A stretch of DNA of 64,000 bases from Bifidobacterium callitrichidarum (GTDB lineage: Bacteria > Actinomycetota > Actinomycetes > Actinomycetales > Bifidobacteriaceae). The notes beneath the pieces were generated by a model. It ran no database searches, was not told the DNA's origin, and saw only the letters and a program-made list of their open reading frames with translations. The stretch covers positions 62,001 through 126,000 of the forward strand of contig NZ_QFFM01000006.1 of assembly GCF_003129905.1 (NCBI RefSeq). Direction: 5' to 3'. This document shows, in pieces, positions 42,588-51,389 of the stretch. Both the position numbers and the translations under genes were made by a program. The stretch's first letter is position 1; the number at the start of each line of letters is the position of its first letter.

Positions 42588-43135
42588 GAACGCCACCTTT
42601 CCACCAGATTGGACACCCATTCGGCCGCTTCCTTGACGCTCGCCTCACGTGCGGCCCGATTGCGCGAGGCGTCGGCGAATTCGGGCGGATACAGCGCGCT
42701 GATGGTCTGACGCAGCGAATCCAATCCCTGGCGGTTCGCCGGGGTGCGGTTGAGACGGGTCAGATCAGTCAAGGTGCTGGCCGTGAGCTCGCGGCCCGAA
42801 GCGGCACCTGCGAACTCACGCGCGATCTGCGCCAATTCAGCAAAGGCGTCCTCACGGCTCAAGGTGCCGGACTCGTTGCGGGCCACCACGTCGGCGATAC
42901 GATCGCGCCACACGGCCTTGCCGCCAGCACCGCTGTGGACACCGCGCTGCAAGATCTCCTTGCGAGGCTTCCTGGACGGACGGGACAGCAACACCGCCGC
43001 AACCGCCAACGCCACCGCAACGACGAGACAGACCGCGATCACCGCAGCCAGTGGGCCGGTCAGCTGCAACGCTCCGACCGGCTTCAGATCGCCGGGGCTA
43101 ACGGCCAATACCACGGCCAATGATTCCATCATCAT
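42584..43135 (-). CDS. Small membrane protein of the MoxR-vWA operon
   Basis: A 183-residue protein with one strong span (about 25-50, GPLAAVIAVCLVVAVALAVAAVLL), a basic stop-transfer stretch (SRPSRKPRKE) and a helical cytoplasmic domain (60-183) ending AAEWVSNLVERW. Position and layout match the DUF4381-like component often found between DUF58 and vWA genes. No catalytic motif is visible. Confidence 0.65.
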   Translation of the reverse strand: MMMESLAVVLAVSPGDLKPVGALQLTGPLAAVIAVCLVVAVALAVAAVLLSRPSRKPRKEILQRGVHSGAGGKAVWRDRIADVVARNESGTLSREDAFAELAQIAREFAGAASGRELTASTLTDLTRLNRTPANRQGLDSLRQTISALYPPEFADASRNRAAREASVKEAAEWVSNLVERWRS

Positions 43136-44106
43136 CGCGTCACCCCCAGCGTCAACATCAGATCGGGGGATACGCCCAGCTGGTTGCGCGTGGTCCGGGC
43201 CAGTGCAGCCGAAACCAGATGCACGAACCGCTCGAACATGGCCTCGCTCGACCCGGCGCGAATCATGTGGGATCCGGTGCGTCCCAGCTCCTGTTCCAAT
43301 GCGGCCGCCATATAGCCGCGATGCGTATCCACTTCGGCGGCGGCTTTGGCGGAACGCAGGAAAGCCGGCACGCGGCGGCTCGTCACACCATCCGTGGGGG
43401 AGGGATGACCGGCCCTGAGCGGACGGAACGGATTGAGCGTGGCCACATCGATGAGCACCACCGGGTGAGTGCGGGCGATACGGCGGAACTCCGGGATGTG
43501 CCGTTCGGCCAAGGCATGCTCGTCCGTGGCCAGCACGATAAGCGCATCACGGTCCTTGATTCGGCGGGCGTACGAAAGCAGCGCGTCGATATTGCGCTGA
43601 TGCTCCCACGCACGGTCCAGCGCTTTGTCCAGCGTGCGCTCGAACTGTGCGAACCCGCCGTTGAACGGGATGCGCGTGATGCTCGACGAATCGCCGAACA
43701 CCAAGGAAATATCATCGGAGCGACGCAGCGACAGCGCGGCGAACATGCGCAACGCATTGGCCGCCACCTCCCAGGCGCGTTCGCCCGAATCGCACATGCC
43801 GCCCATCTCGCGTCCCACGTCCATAAGCAGCCACACCTTGGATGTGGCCAGACGTTCGCGCTGGACCACCATCGGACGGCCCTGCCTGGCACTGGTTTTC
43901 CAATCGATCAGGCGCGACTCGTCGCCCGGCTCGTAGGCGCGCACGTCCATCACATCGCCCGCACCACCACGACGGCCGGACGTGTGCTCGCCCTCCAACA
44001 CACCCAGCGCCTTGCGTACCGTGGGCAGGCTCAGCTGGGTGCCCAGGGCCTCGATTTTCTTGCGGACGGAAACGGAAGTCACGTCGGCACTCACGCTCTG
44101 GCTCAC
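43132..44106 (-). CDS. DUF58-family protein
   Basis: A 324-residue protein of the DUF58 family, the usual partner of MoxR ATPases. The signature is VMDVRAYEPGDESRLIDWKTSARQG (about 52-76), followed by a vWA-like fold (SKVWLLMDVGREMGG). Actinobacterial members often carry membrane spans, but none is seen here. The ATG at 44104-44106 overlaps the moxR stop. Confidence 0.88.
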   Translation of the reverse strand: MSQSVSADVTSVSVRKKIEALGTQLSLPTVRKALGVLEGEHTSGRRGGAGDVMDVRAYEPGDESRLIDWKTSARQGRPMVVQRERLATSKVWLLMDVGREMGGMCDSGERAWEVAANALRMFAALSLRRSDDISLVFGDSSSITRIPFNGGFAQFERTLDKALDRAWEHQRNIDALLSYARRIKDRDALIVLATDEHALAERHIPEFRRIARTHPVVLIDVATLNPFRPLRAGHPSPTDGVTSRRVPAFLRSAKAAAEVDTHRGYMAAALEQELGRTGSHMIRAGSSEAMFERFVHLVSAALARTTRNQLGVSPDLMLTLGVTR

Positions 44107-45188
44107 GGAACGGGAACGGTCTCGACGATCTTGTCCACGATCTGGTCGCTGACCACGCCATCTGCCAGTGCCTCGAACGTGAGCACGATACGATGGCGCA
44201 GCACTTCGTGGGCGAAGGCCTTGATGTCCTCCGGCACCACGTAATCACGACCGGATAGGAGCGCGTTCGCCTGTCCGATGCGCGTCAGGGCGATGGTGGC
44301 GCGGGGCGAGGCGCCCAGACGGACCAGCGAGGACAGACCCTTGATGGGGCGGGATCCGGCGCCACGGGAGGTGGCGGCGATATCCACCGCGTACCGCATG
44401 ATCGCGTCGGACACATGCACACGGCGTGCGGCGCGGCGCAGGAAGTCCACGTCCGTCACGGAGATGCGCTCGCCGGTGATGGTGTCCGGGCCGATCATGT
44501 CGGAGCCGCGGCGGGTGAGCATGGCGAGCATGCGCGTCTCCTCCTCCGCGGAGGGGTAGGTCATGATGGCCTTCATCATGAAGCGGTCCATCTGGGCCTC
44601 GGGCAGGTTGAACGTGCCCTCCTCCTCAATGGGGTTCTCGGTGGCGATCACCATGAACGGCTTGGGCAGCTGGATGCGCTGGCCGCCGATCGTGGTGGCG
44701 CCCTCGGCCATGGCCTCCAGCATGGCGGACTGGGTCTTGGCGTTGGAACGGTTGATCTCGTCCAGCAGCACGAAGTTGGCGTGGATCGGGCCGATCTGTG
44801 TGGTGAACTTCTGGGAGGCGAAGTCGAACACCTGCGTACCGGTCAGATCCGAGGGCATGAGGTCCGGGGTGCACTGCACGCGCTTGAACGAGCCGGACAC
44901 ACAGGTGGCCAGCGTCTGGGCGGCCGTGGTCTTGGCCAGGCCCGGCACCGATTCGATGAGGATGTGGCCACCGGCCACCAGGGTCACGATAAGGGACTCA
45001 CGCAGATTGTCCTGCCCCACCAGCGTCTGGGCGAAACGCGCGCGGATGCTGTCCGCCAGTGCGCGTGCGCGTTTGGTATCGTCGGCGCTCAGCGCCGGGG
45101 TCTGGATCATGGGCTGACCGACCGGCGGCATGGCGGGCCGGGGCAGCGGTTGTGGGGGCATGTTCGGTTGCGTGGGGAACAGAGTCAT
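44103..45188 (-). CDS. MoxR-type AAA+ ATPase
   Basis: A 361-residue MoxR-family chaperone ATPase. Walker A is ESVPGLAKTTAAQTLA, Walker B is FVLLDEINRSNAKTQSAMLEAM, sensor 1 is FMVIATENPIEEEG, and the arginine-finger segment is QMDRFMMKAI. The N-terminus (about 1-35) is Pro/Gln/Met-rich and probably disordered. It heads a five-junction operon (DUF58, small membrane protein, two vWA proteins, DUF6466-like) in which every junction is a 4-bp ATGA overlap. MoxR-vWA systems elsewhere serve metal insertion and envelope stress; the target here is unknown. Confidence 0.9.
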   Translation of the reverse strand: MTLFPTQPNMPPQPLPRPAMPPVGQPMIQTPALSADDTKRARALADSIRARFAQTLVGQDNLRESLIVTLVAGGHILIESVPGLAKTTAAQTLATCVSGSFKRVQCTPDLMPSDLTGTQVFDFASQKFTTQIGPIHANFVLLDEINRSNAKTQSAMLEAMAEGATTIGGQRIQLPKPFMVIATENPIEEEGTFNLPEAQMDRFMMKAIMTYPSAEEETRMLAMLTRRGSDMIGPDTITGERISVTDVDFLRRAARRVHVSDAIMRYAVDIAATSRGAGSRPIKGLSSLVRLGASPRATIALTRIGQANALLSGRDYVVPEDIKAFAHEVLRHRIVLTFEALADGVVSDQIVDKIVETVPVP

Positions 45189-45252
45189 GCCCACCACTGT
45201 AACGACTCACGCTGACGGCGGTTGTGGATTTTCAGTTGTTGTAAGCCCAACG

Positions 45253-45396
45253 GTCCTGCAATTGCGGTCGGGCTTCGCCCGCGTTTTGTTGGCTCGCCTG
45301 TCGGCTCGCACGTTGCCTAAAAACCGAAATCCTTACGGATTTCCGTCGCGGCGTAGCCGCTCCCCTCACCTACGTACAGCCCACAGGGCTGTACGT
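45253..45396. repeat. Intergenic repeat cluster between moxR and ung
   Basis: 45253-45322 (GTCCTGCAATTG to GCACGTTGCC) matches in reverse the insert of MITE copy 2 at about 39700-39778. It is followed by an imperfect CCGAAATCC...GGATTTCCG hairpin (45327-45349) and a perfect 11-bp stem with triloop, ACGTACAGCCC/GGGCTGTACGT (45372-45396). The hairpins probably end ung transcription; the moxR promoter must lie between 45189 and here. Confidence 0.65.
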
Positions 45397-45422
45397 TTAA
45401 CGGTTTGGCCGGGCTGTTTTCT

Positions 45423-46115
45423 TTACGGCAACGTCCAATCCACCGGTTCCGCACCCATGTTGATGAGGGCCTGGTTGGCGCGGGAGAAGGGCCTGGAACC
45501 GAAGAAGCCACGGGACGCCGACAGCGGGCTCGGGTGCGGGGACTTGATGATGAACGCATTGGTGAGCAACGGTTCGAGACTCTGCGCATTACGCCCCCAG
45601 AGAATCGCCACCAGCGGTTTCGGCTTGCCGTCGGCGTCCGTACGGGCGTTGAGCGCGCGGATCGCGGCCTCGGTGACCTCCTCCCAGCCTTTGCCCTGAT
45701 GCGAGTTCGGGCGGCCGACTCCTACGGTCAGGCACCTGTTGAGCAGCATGACCCCGCGTTCGGTCCACGGCGTCAGATCGCCGTTGGAAGGCATCGGCAC
45801 GCCCAGGTCATCGACCAGTTCCTTATAGATATTGATCAGGCTCTTCGGCAGCGGGCGCACGTCGGGCGCCACGCAGAAGCTCAGGCCCACCGGGTGCCCC
45901 GGCGTGGGATAGGGGTCCTGGCCCACGATGAGCACCTTGATTGAATCGAAGGGAATCGTGAAGGCGCGCAGGATATTGTGGCTCGCCGGCAGCCAGGGAC
46001 GCCCGGCGGCATTTTCGGCCCTGAGAAAATCGCCCATGCGGTGAACGGTGGGTTCCACATCCGCCAGGGCCTCGGCCCAGCCGGGCTCGACCAGATCTCG
46101 TAAAGGTTTAACCAT
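45423..46115 (-). CDS. ung: Uracil-DNA glycosylase, family 1 (Ung)
   Basis: Base-excision repair enzyme removing uracil from DNA. The 230-residue protein has the water-activating loop [17 protein letters not shown] (catalytic Asp), [17 protein letters not shown], and the catalytic His in [15 protein letters not shown] (minor-groove loop). Length and motifs are canonical. It is divergent from the LytR_C gene, with hairpins downstream. Confidence 0.95.
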   Translation of the reverse strand: MVKPLRDLVEPGWAEALADVEPTVHRMGDFLRAENAAGRPWLPASHNILRAFTIPFDSIKVLIVGQDPYPTPGHPVGLSFCVAPDVRPLPKSLINIYKELVDDLGVPMPSNGDLTPWTERGVMLLNRCLTVGVGRPNSHQGKGWEEVTEAAIRALNARTDADGKPKPLVAILWGRNAQSLEPLLTNAFIIKSPHPSPLSASRGFFGSRPFSRANQALINMGAEPVDWTLP

Positions 46116-46229
46116 GGCTCACCACTGTAGCCAAAGGAGTCCGCTTTGAAGCCCGGCGTGGCACGATAATGCGATTTGACGCTTGCCGGGTTAGACTCGT
46201 GGGTAGTTTTTCATACAGGAAGGGCGGCC

Positions 46230-46919
46230 ATGGCACGCGACAAGATGACCTATGACTCTTACGAACGGGATATCTTCGACAATCCGCCGAAGGGCCCGGT
46301 GGGCGTCCACCGCGGCTCTCGTCCGCTGATGGCACGTCTTGCGCCGTTCCTCGTCGTGATGCTGATCGCCGCGCTCGCCGGTGTGGGCGCGTGGCTGTTC
46401 GTGTCCGGCGAATACAAGGTGATTCTGGGGCAGTCCACCTCCCAAAGCGAAACGGCGAGCGACGCCAATAGCGCCGATAGTAAGGACTCCTCGAATACGT
46501 CCGCGAACGGTTCCAGCAATTCCACGAAGAAGGATTCGTCCTCTTCGGATGCCAAGGATTCGTCCTCCGACTCCACGCAGTCGGATTCCACCAACTCCAC
46601 GAACAGCACCGACCAGAACACACAGCAGCCCGAGCAGACCTCCACGGTGAACAAGGCCACCCAGGTACTCGTGGTCAACGCCACCGGCATCCAGGGTTAC
46701 GCCGGACAGCGGTCCGACGTGCTGCAGACCTCCGGATACACGAGTGTGACGGCGGCCAATCCCGACGGGACGCTCACCATGCCCACCTACACCGTGGTGT
46801 GGTACCAGAACGAGACCGACAAGGCCACCGCCGAGGATGTGGCGAACACGCTCGGCATCGCCACAGTGGAGCAGGCGCAGGGTCTTGCCGTGCCGATCAC
46901 CGTGGTTTTGCTCAACTAG
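46230..46919 (+). CDS. LytR C-terminal-domain membrane protein
   Basis: A 229-residue protein. A short cytoplasmic start (MARDKMTYDSYERDIFDNPPKG) is followed by one membrane span (APFLVVMLIAALAGVGAWLFV, about 37-57), a Ser/Thr/Asp/Asn low-complexity linker (about 70-140) and a LytR_C domain (VLVVNATGIQGYAG to the end, PF13399). These proteins are thought to act at the actinobacterial cell wall. GGAAGGGCGG precedes ATG 46230. It is upstream of csp but separated by 216 bases with its own promoter signal. Confidence 0.83.
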   Translation: MARDKMTYDSYERDIFDNPPKGPVGVHRGSRPLMARLAPFLVVMLIAALAGVGAWLFVSGEYKVILGQSTSQSETASDANSADSKDSSNTSANGSSNSTKKDSSSSDAKDSSSDSTQSDSTNSTNSTDQNTQQPEQTSTVNKATQVLVVNATGIQGYAGQRSDVLQTSGYTSVTAANPDGTLTMPTYTVVWYQNETDKATAEDVANTLGIATVEQAQGLAVPITVVLLN

Positions 46920-47003
46920 CGTAAACCCAAGGAAAACCTAGGAAAACGGCCCCAATCGGGTGTGAACGTTCTCATGTTTTTGGACGTTTTCGTATTGAAT
47001 TGG

Positions 47004-47119
47004 TTGGGAATGTTCCCTCTTCACTGTACAATCGTGCTCTAGTCGCGAGGTAGGGGGAGCGCGATGCGGTTCTTTCTACGTTCCCTATAGGTATGTGTCG
47101 CGACACCTATAAAGGGAAC
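47004..47119 (+). promoter_or_regulatory. csp promoter and structured 5' leader
   Basis: TTGGGA (47004-47009), 17 bases, then TACAAT (47027-47032) forms a good sigma-70-type promoter, giving a leader of about 97 bases. At its end, GTTCCC-TATAGGT (from 47080) pairs with ACCTATA-AAGGGAAC (to 47119) with an inner GTCGCGAC stem, finishing next to the AAAGGAAAG ribosome site (47120-47128). Long structured leaders are typical of temperature-regulated cold-shock genes. Confidence 0.6.
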
Positions 47120-47135
47120 AAAGGAAAGATCAGAT

Positions 47136-47372
47136 ATGGCACAAGGTACCGTGAAGTTCTTCCTTGCCAAGAAAGGGTTCGGGTTCATCCAGCCGGACGG
47201 CGGCGGCGAGGACGTTTTCGTGCATTACGCGGAGATCAAGGACGACGGCAGCACCAATAAGTTCAAGATGCTGTACGAGGGCGATCGCGTGGAGTACACG
47301 CCTGTCCCGTCCGGCAAGGGCACGCAGGCGAAGGACGTGGTGAAGCTGTCCTCCGGTGAGGACCGCGCCTGA
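47136..47372 (+). CDS. Cold-shock protein (CspA family), 78 residues
   Basis: Single-stranded nucleic-acid-binding beta-barrel. RNP1 is KKGFGFIQ and RNP2 is DVFVHY. The first strand reads GTVKFFLAKKGFGF; the usual Trp-Phe is Phe-Phe. The C-terminal extension after VVKLSSGEDRA is short. It has its own promoter, structured leader and terminator, so it is monocistronic. Confidence 0.93.
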   Translation: MAQGTVKFFLAKKGFGFIQPDGGGEDVFVHYAEIKDDGSTNKFKMLYEGDRVEYTPVPSGKGTQAKDVVKLSSGEDRA

Positions 47373-47402
47373 TACCCGGCGCATGCAAGGATGCGCACAC
47401 AG

Positions 47403-47440
47403 AGCCTCGGCCGCAAGGCGGTCGGGGCTTTTCTGTTTTT
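47403..47440 (+). terminator. Terminator of csp
   Basis: AGCCTCGGCCG (47403-47413) pairs with CGGTCGGGGCT (47419-47429, G-U/mismatch tolerant) followed by TTTCTGTTTTT. Confidence 0.85.
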
Positions 47441-47471
47441 CATGCCGAGAGCACAATCGCCGGGGCCGATG

Positions 47472-47533
47472 TTGGCACTCGGCACCCGTGAGTGCTAATG
47501 TCTGGGTTAGCACTCGGAGGTCGAGAGTGATAA
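47472..47533 (+). promoter_or_regulatory. Two CIRCE operators upstream of groEL
   Basis: TTGGCACTC-N9-GAGTGCTAA (47472-47498) and TTAGCACTC-N9-GAGTGATAA (47507-47533) each match the CIRCE consensus with one mismatch, centres 35 bases apart. HrcA binding here would repress groEL until heat shock. A weak third half-site pair (ACTCGGCATCCACGAGT, 47560-47576) lies closer to the gene. The remaining bases of 47441-47617 form the groEL leader. Confidence 0.9.
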
Positions 47534-47587
47534 CCGGCAGCTGACGGCCGGGGGTCGGTACTCGGCATCCACGAGTGGACACTGTAA

Positions 47588-49243
<1,656 letters not shown>

Positions 49244-49281
49244 TCCGCTAGGGATTAGTCGTTCCGATTAGCTGAAGAAAA

Positions 49282-49308
49282 GGGACTTCCTTCGGGAAGT
49301 CCCTTTTC
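49282..49308 (+). terminator. Terminator of groEL
   Basis: Perfect 9-bp stem GGGACTTCC-TTCG-GGAAGTCCC with a UUCG tetraloop, followed by TTTT. Confidence 0.92.
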
Positions 49309-49357
49309 GTATTGTCCCTGGCTTCCTTTGCTGTGGGGCCTATGCTCCTCCACGAGG

Positions 49358-49402
49358 CTCCCCTCAGTCGTCTACGACGACAGTTCCCCTCGGAGGGGAG
49401 AC
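49358..49402 (-). repeat. Dispersed hairpin module, reverse orientation
   Basis: On the minus strand CTCCCCTCCGAGGGGA is followed by GACGACTGAGGGGAGCC. It is a member of the family at 2279, 6419 and 33408, and lies between convergent groEL and the WXG100 gene, where it could act as a terminator. Confidence 0.75.
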
Positions 49403-49411
49403 AGTGTCAGG

Positions 49412-49702
49412 CTATGAGGCGAACAGTCGCGACGCCTGGGATTCGGCATCGGCGTAGACGGTGGAGGCCTGGGTCAGCGAACGCTGGATGGACTCAAGCG
49501 AGGCCTCCATCTGCTGTTGGGCCGAACGCCATTGCGCGGCGACCGAGGTGAACTGGGTGGCCGCCGAACCGCGCCACGCCTCCTGCAGACTGTTGAGATT
49601 GGTGTACATACCGGCCACGGCCTGCCTGATTTGGGCAACCGAATTGGCCACAGCGGCCGAGGATGATTGGATCCGTTCCGAATCCACTTGATATTGGGGC
49701 AT
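49412..49702 (-). CDS. WXG100-family protein (EsxA/ESAT-6-like)
   Basis: A 96-residue four-helix hairpin protein with the WxG turn (EAWRGSAATQFTSV, Trp near 43) and a C-terminal YADAE segment matching the YxxxD/E type VII export signal. The start is ATG 49700-49702, preceded by GAAAGGAG. No secretion ATPase is nearby. It is divergent from the TPM-domain gene, with 80 bases between the starts. Confidence 0.9.
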   Translation of the reverse strand: MPQYQVDSERIQSSSAAVANSVAQIRQAVAGMYTNLNSLQEAWRGSAATQFTSVAAQWRSAQQQMEASLESIQRSLTQASTVYADAESQASRLFAS

Positions 49703-49782
49703 GATGCGCTCCTTTCGCGGCATTGGTGAATCATGGTCGATAACGACCGACAATGCCAGTACCGGCCGCTATGGTGGAGCCT

Positions 49783-50646
49783 ATGGCACAAACGAATTGG
49801 GCAGAAGGAAAAACGACCACTGTGGTTCCATCTTCGGCGCAGGCGGCGCGTATCGCCGGCAGGAAGTCCCGAATGTGGCTTGTCTGCTGTGTTTTCATGG
49901 TTGTCGCGGCGTTGTTGGGATCCATGTGGATAAGCGGATTCGCCTATGGGGACAACTCGGACGGCGCCACCGGCAGCGGCGATTCCTCCAGTTCGGACAG
50001 CGGCGTGACCATCACCGAGAACATCACGGATACTGAGAACCTGCTCGGCTCGCATGTCTCCGAGGTCTCCGACGCCATCGCGAACACCGAGAAGGAGGCC
50101 GGCGTCCACGTGCATCTGCTGTACCTGTCCACATTCAACAGCAAGCTCACGCCGCAGAAGTGGGCCAAGAACGTGCTTGAGTCCATGGATCCGAAGCCCA
50201 ATACCGTGCTGCTGGCCGTGGCCTCGAACGACGGCAACCTGGTGGTGGCCGTCTCCTCCAATTCAGACGAATGGCTCAAGGACCAGGACACCGTGGACAA
50301 GCTTTCCGAAGCCGCACAGCAGCCGCTGATGAAAAGCACTCCCGACTGGTCCGGCGCAGCCACCGCCATGATGGATCAGATCGTCAAATCGCAGAAGACC
50401 TCCACCTCATCGTCCTCGATCAAGATCGGCATCATCGTGATGGCCGCAGTGCTCGTGGTGCTCATCATCGTGGTGGTGCTGATGGTGGTGATTCGCGTGC
50501 GTTCCGGTAACAAGAAGCCGCGTCGCGCCAGCGCCCAACCGCTCAGCTGGCAGGAGAAGAAGGCCCGGAGAAAAGCCAAGAAGGAACTCCAAGGCGACAT
50601 TCAGGAAACGCCCAGACGAACGCGACACTCTAGGAAGCATGAGTAA
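49783..50646 (+). CDS. TPM-domain membrane protein
   Basis: A 287-residue protein. An N-terminal span (MWLVCCVFMVVAALLGSMW, about 31-50) leads to an outer TPM domain (TLP18.3/Psb32/MOLO-1, PF04536; about 85-200) with VHVHLLYLSTFNS and NTVLLAVASNDGNLVVAVSSNSDEW. A second span (IKIGIIVMAAVLVVLIIVVVLM) is followed by a Lys/Arg-rich cytoplasmic tail. Earlier ATGs (49753, 49771) exist; GGTGGAG before 49783 favours the chosen start, though the spacing is short. The 3' end overlaps the response regulator start by 8 bases, coupling it to the two-component system. Confidence 0.78.
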   Translation: MAQTNWAEGKTTTVVPSSAQAARIAGRKSRMWLVCCVFMVVAALLGSMWISGFAYGDNSDGATGSGDSSSSDSGVTITENITDTENLLGSHVSEVSDAIANTEKEAGVHVHLLYLSTFNSKLTPQKWAKNVLESMDPKPNTVLLAVASNDGNLVVAVSSNSDEWLKDQDTVDKLSEAAQQPLMKSTPDWSGAATAMMDQIVKSQKTSTSSSSIKIGIIVMAAVLVVLIIVVVLMVVIRVRSGNKKPRRASAQPLSWQEKKARRKAKKELQGDIQETPRRTRHSRKHE

Positions 50647-51370
50647 GCCTATTGAAGCATCGATCGTAGTTGTAGATGACGAGCCGTCCATCCGCGAACT
50701 GCTCGTCGCATCCCTTCATTTCGCCGGATTCGAGGTGAACACCGCCGCATCCGGTTCCGAAGCCATCGAAGTCATCGAGAAGGTGCAGCCGGACCTCATC
50801 GTCCTGGATGTTATGCTCCCTGACATCGATGGCTTTACTGTGACCCGCCGCATCCGCCAGGAGGGCATCGACGCGCCCGTGCTGTTCCTGACCGCGCGCG
50901 ACGATACGCAGGACAAGATCATGGGCCTGACCGTGGGCGGCGACGATTACGTGACCAAGCCGTTCAGCCTGGAGGAAGTGGTGGCCCGCATCCGCGCCAT
51001 CCTGCGCCGCACCCGCGAGCAGGTGGAGGACGACCCGATCATCCGAGTGGCCGATCTGGAGATCAACGAGGATTCCCACGACGTGACCCGCGCCGGCCAG
51101 CCCATCGATCTGAGCCCCACCGAATACAAGCTCCTGCGCTACCTGATGGACAACGAGGGCCGCGTGCTTTCCAAGGCGCAGATCCTCGACCACGTCTGGC
51201 AGTACGACTGGGGCGGGGACGCCGCCATCGTCGAATCGTACATCTCCTACCTGCGCAAGAAGGTGGACGGCGTGACCTACACCGACGAGAACGGCGAGAC
51301 CCGCAAGGTCACCCCGCTCATCGAAACCAAGCGCGGCATCGGATACATGATCCGCGAACCCAAGAACTGA
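50639..51370 (+). CDS. OmpR/PhoP-family response regulator
   Basis: A 243-residue regulator of normal length. The receiver has IVVVDDEPSIRELL, phospho-acceptor Asp in IVLDVMLPDIDG (near 56) and YVTKPFSLEE (Lys near 106). The winged-helix domain (about 135-243) has LSPTEYKLLRYLMDNEGRV and SYISYLRKKV, with RGIGYMI at the end. It overlaps the TPM gene by 8 bases and precedes its kinase by 19 bases. Resembles actinobacterial PhoP/TcrA-type regulators. Confidence 0.93.
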   Translation: MSKPIEASIVVVDDEPSIRELLVASLHFAGFEVNTAASGSEAIEVIEKVQPDLIVLDVMLPDIDGFTVTRRIRQEGIDAPVLFLTARDDTQDKIMGLTVGGDDYVTKPFSLEEVVARIRAILRRTREQVEDDPIIRVADLEINEDSHDVTRAGQPIDLSPTEYKLLRYLMDNEGRVLSKAQILDHVWQYDWGGDAAIVESYISYLRKKVDGVTYTDENGETRKVTPLIETKRGIGYMIREPKN

Positions 51371-51389
51371 CCTCGACACCTTCGATATC

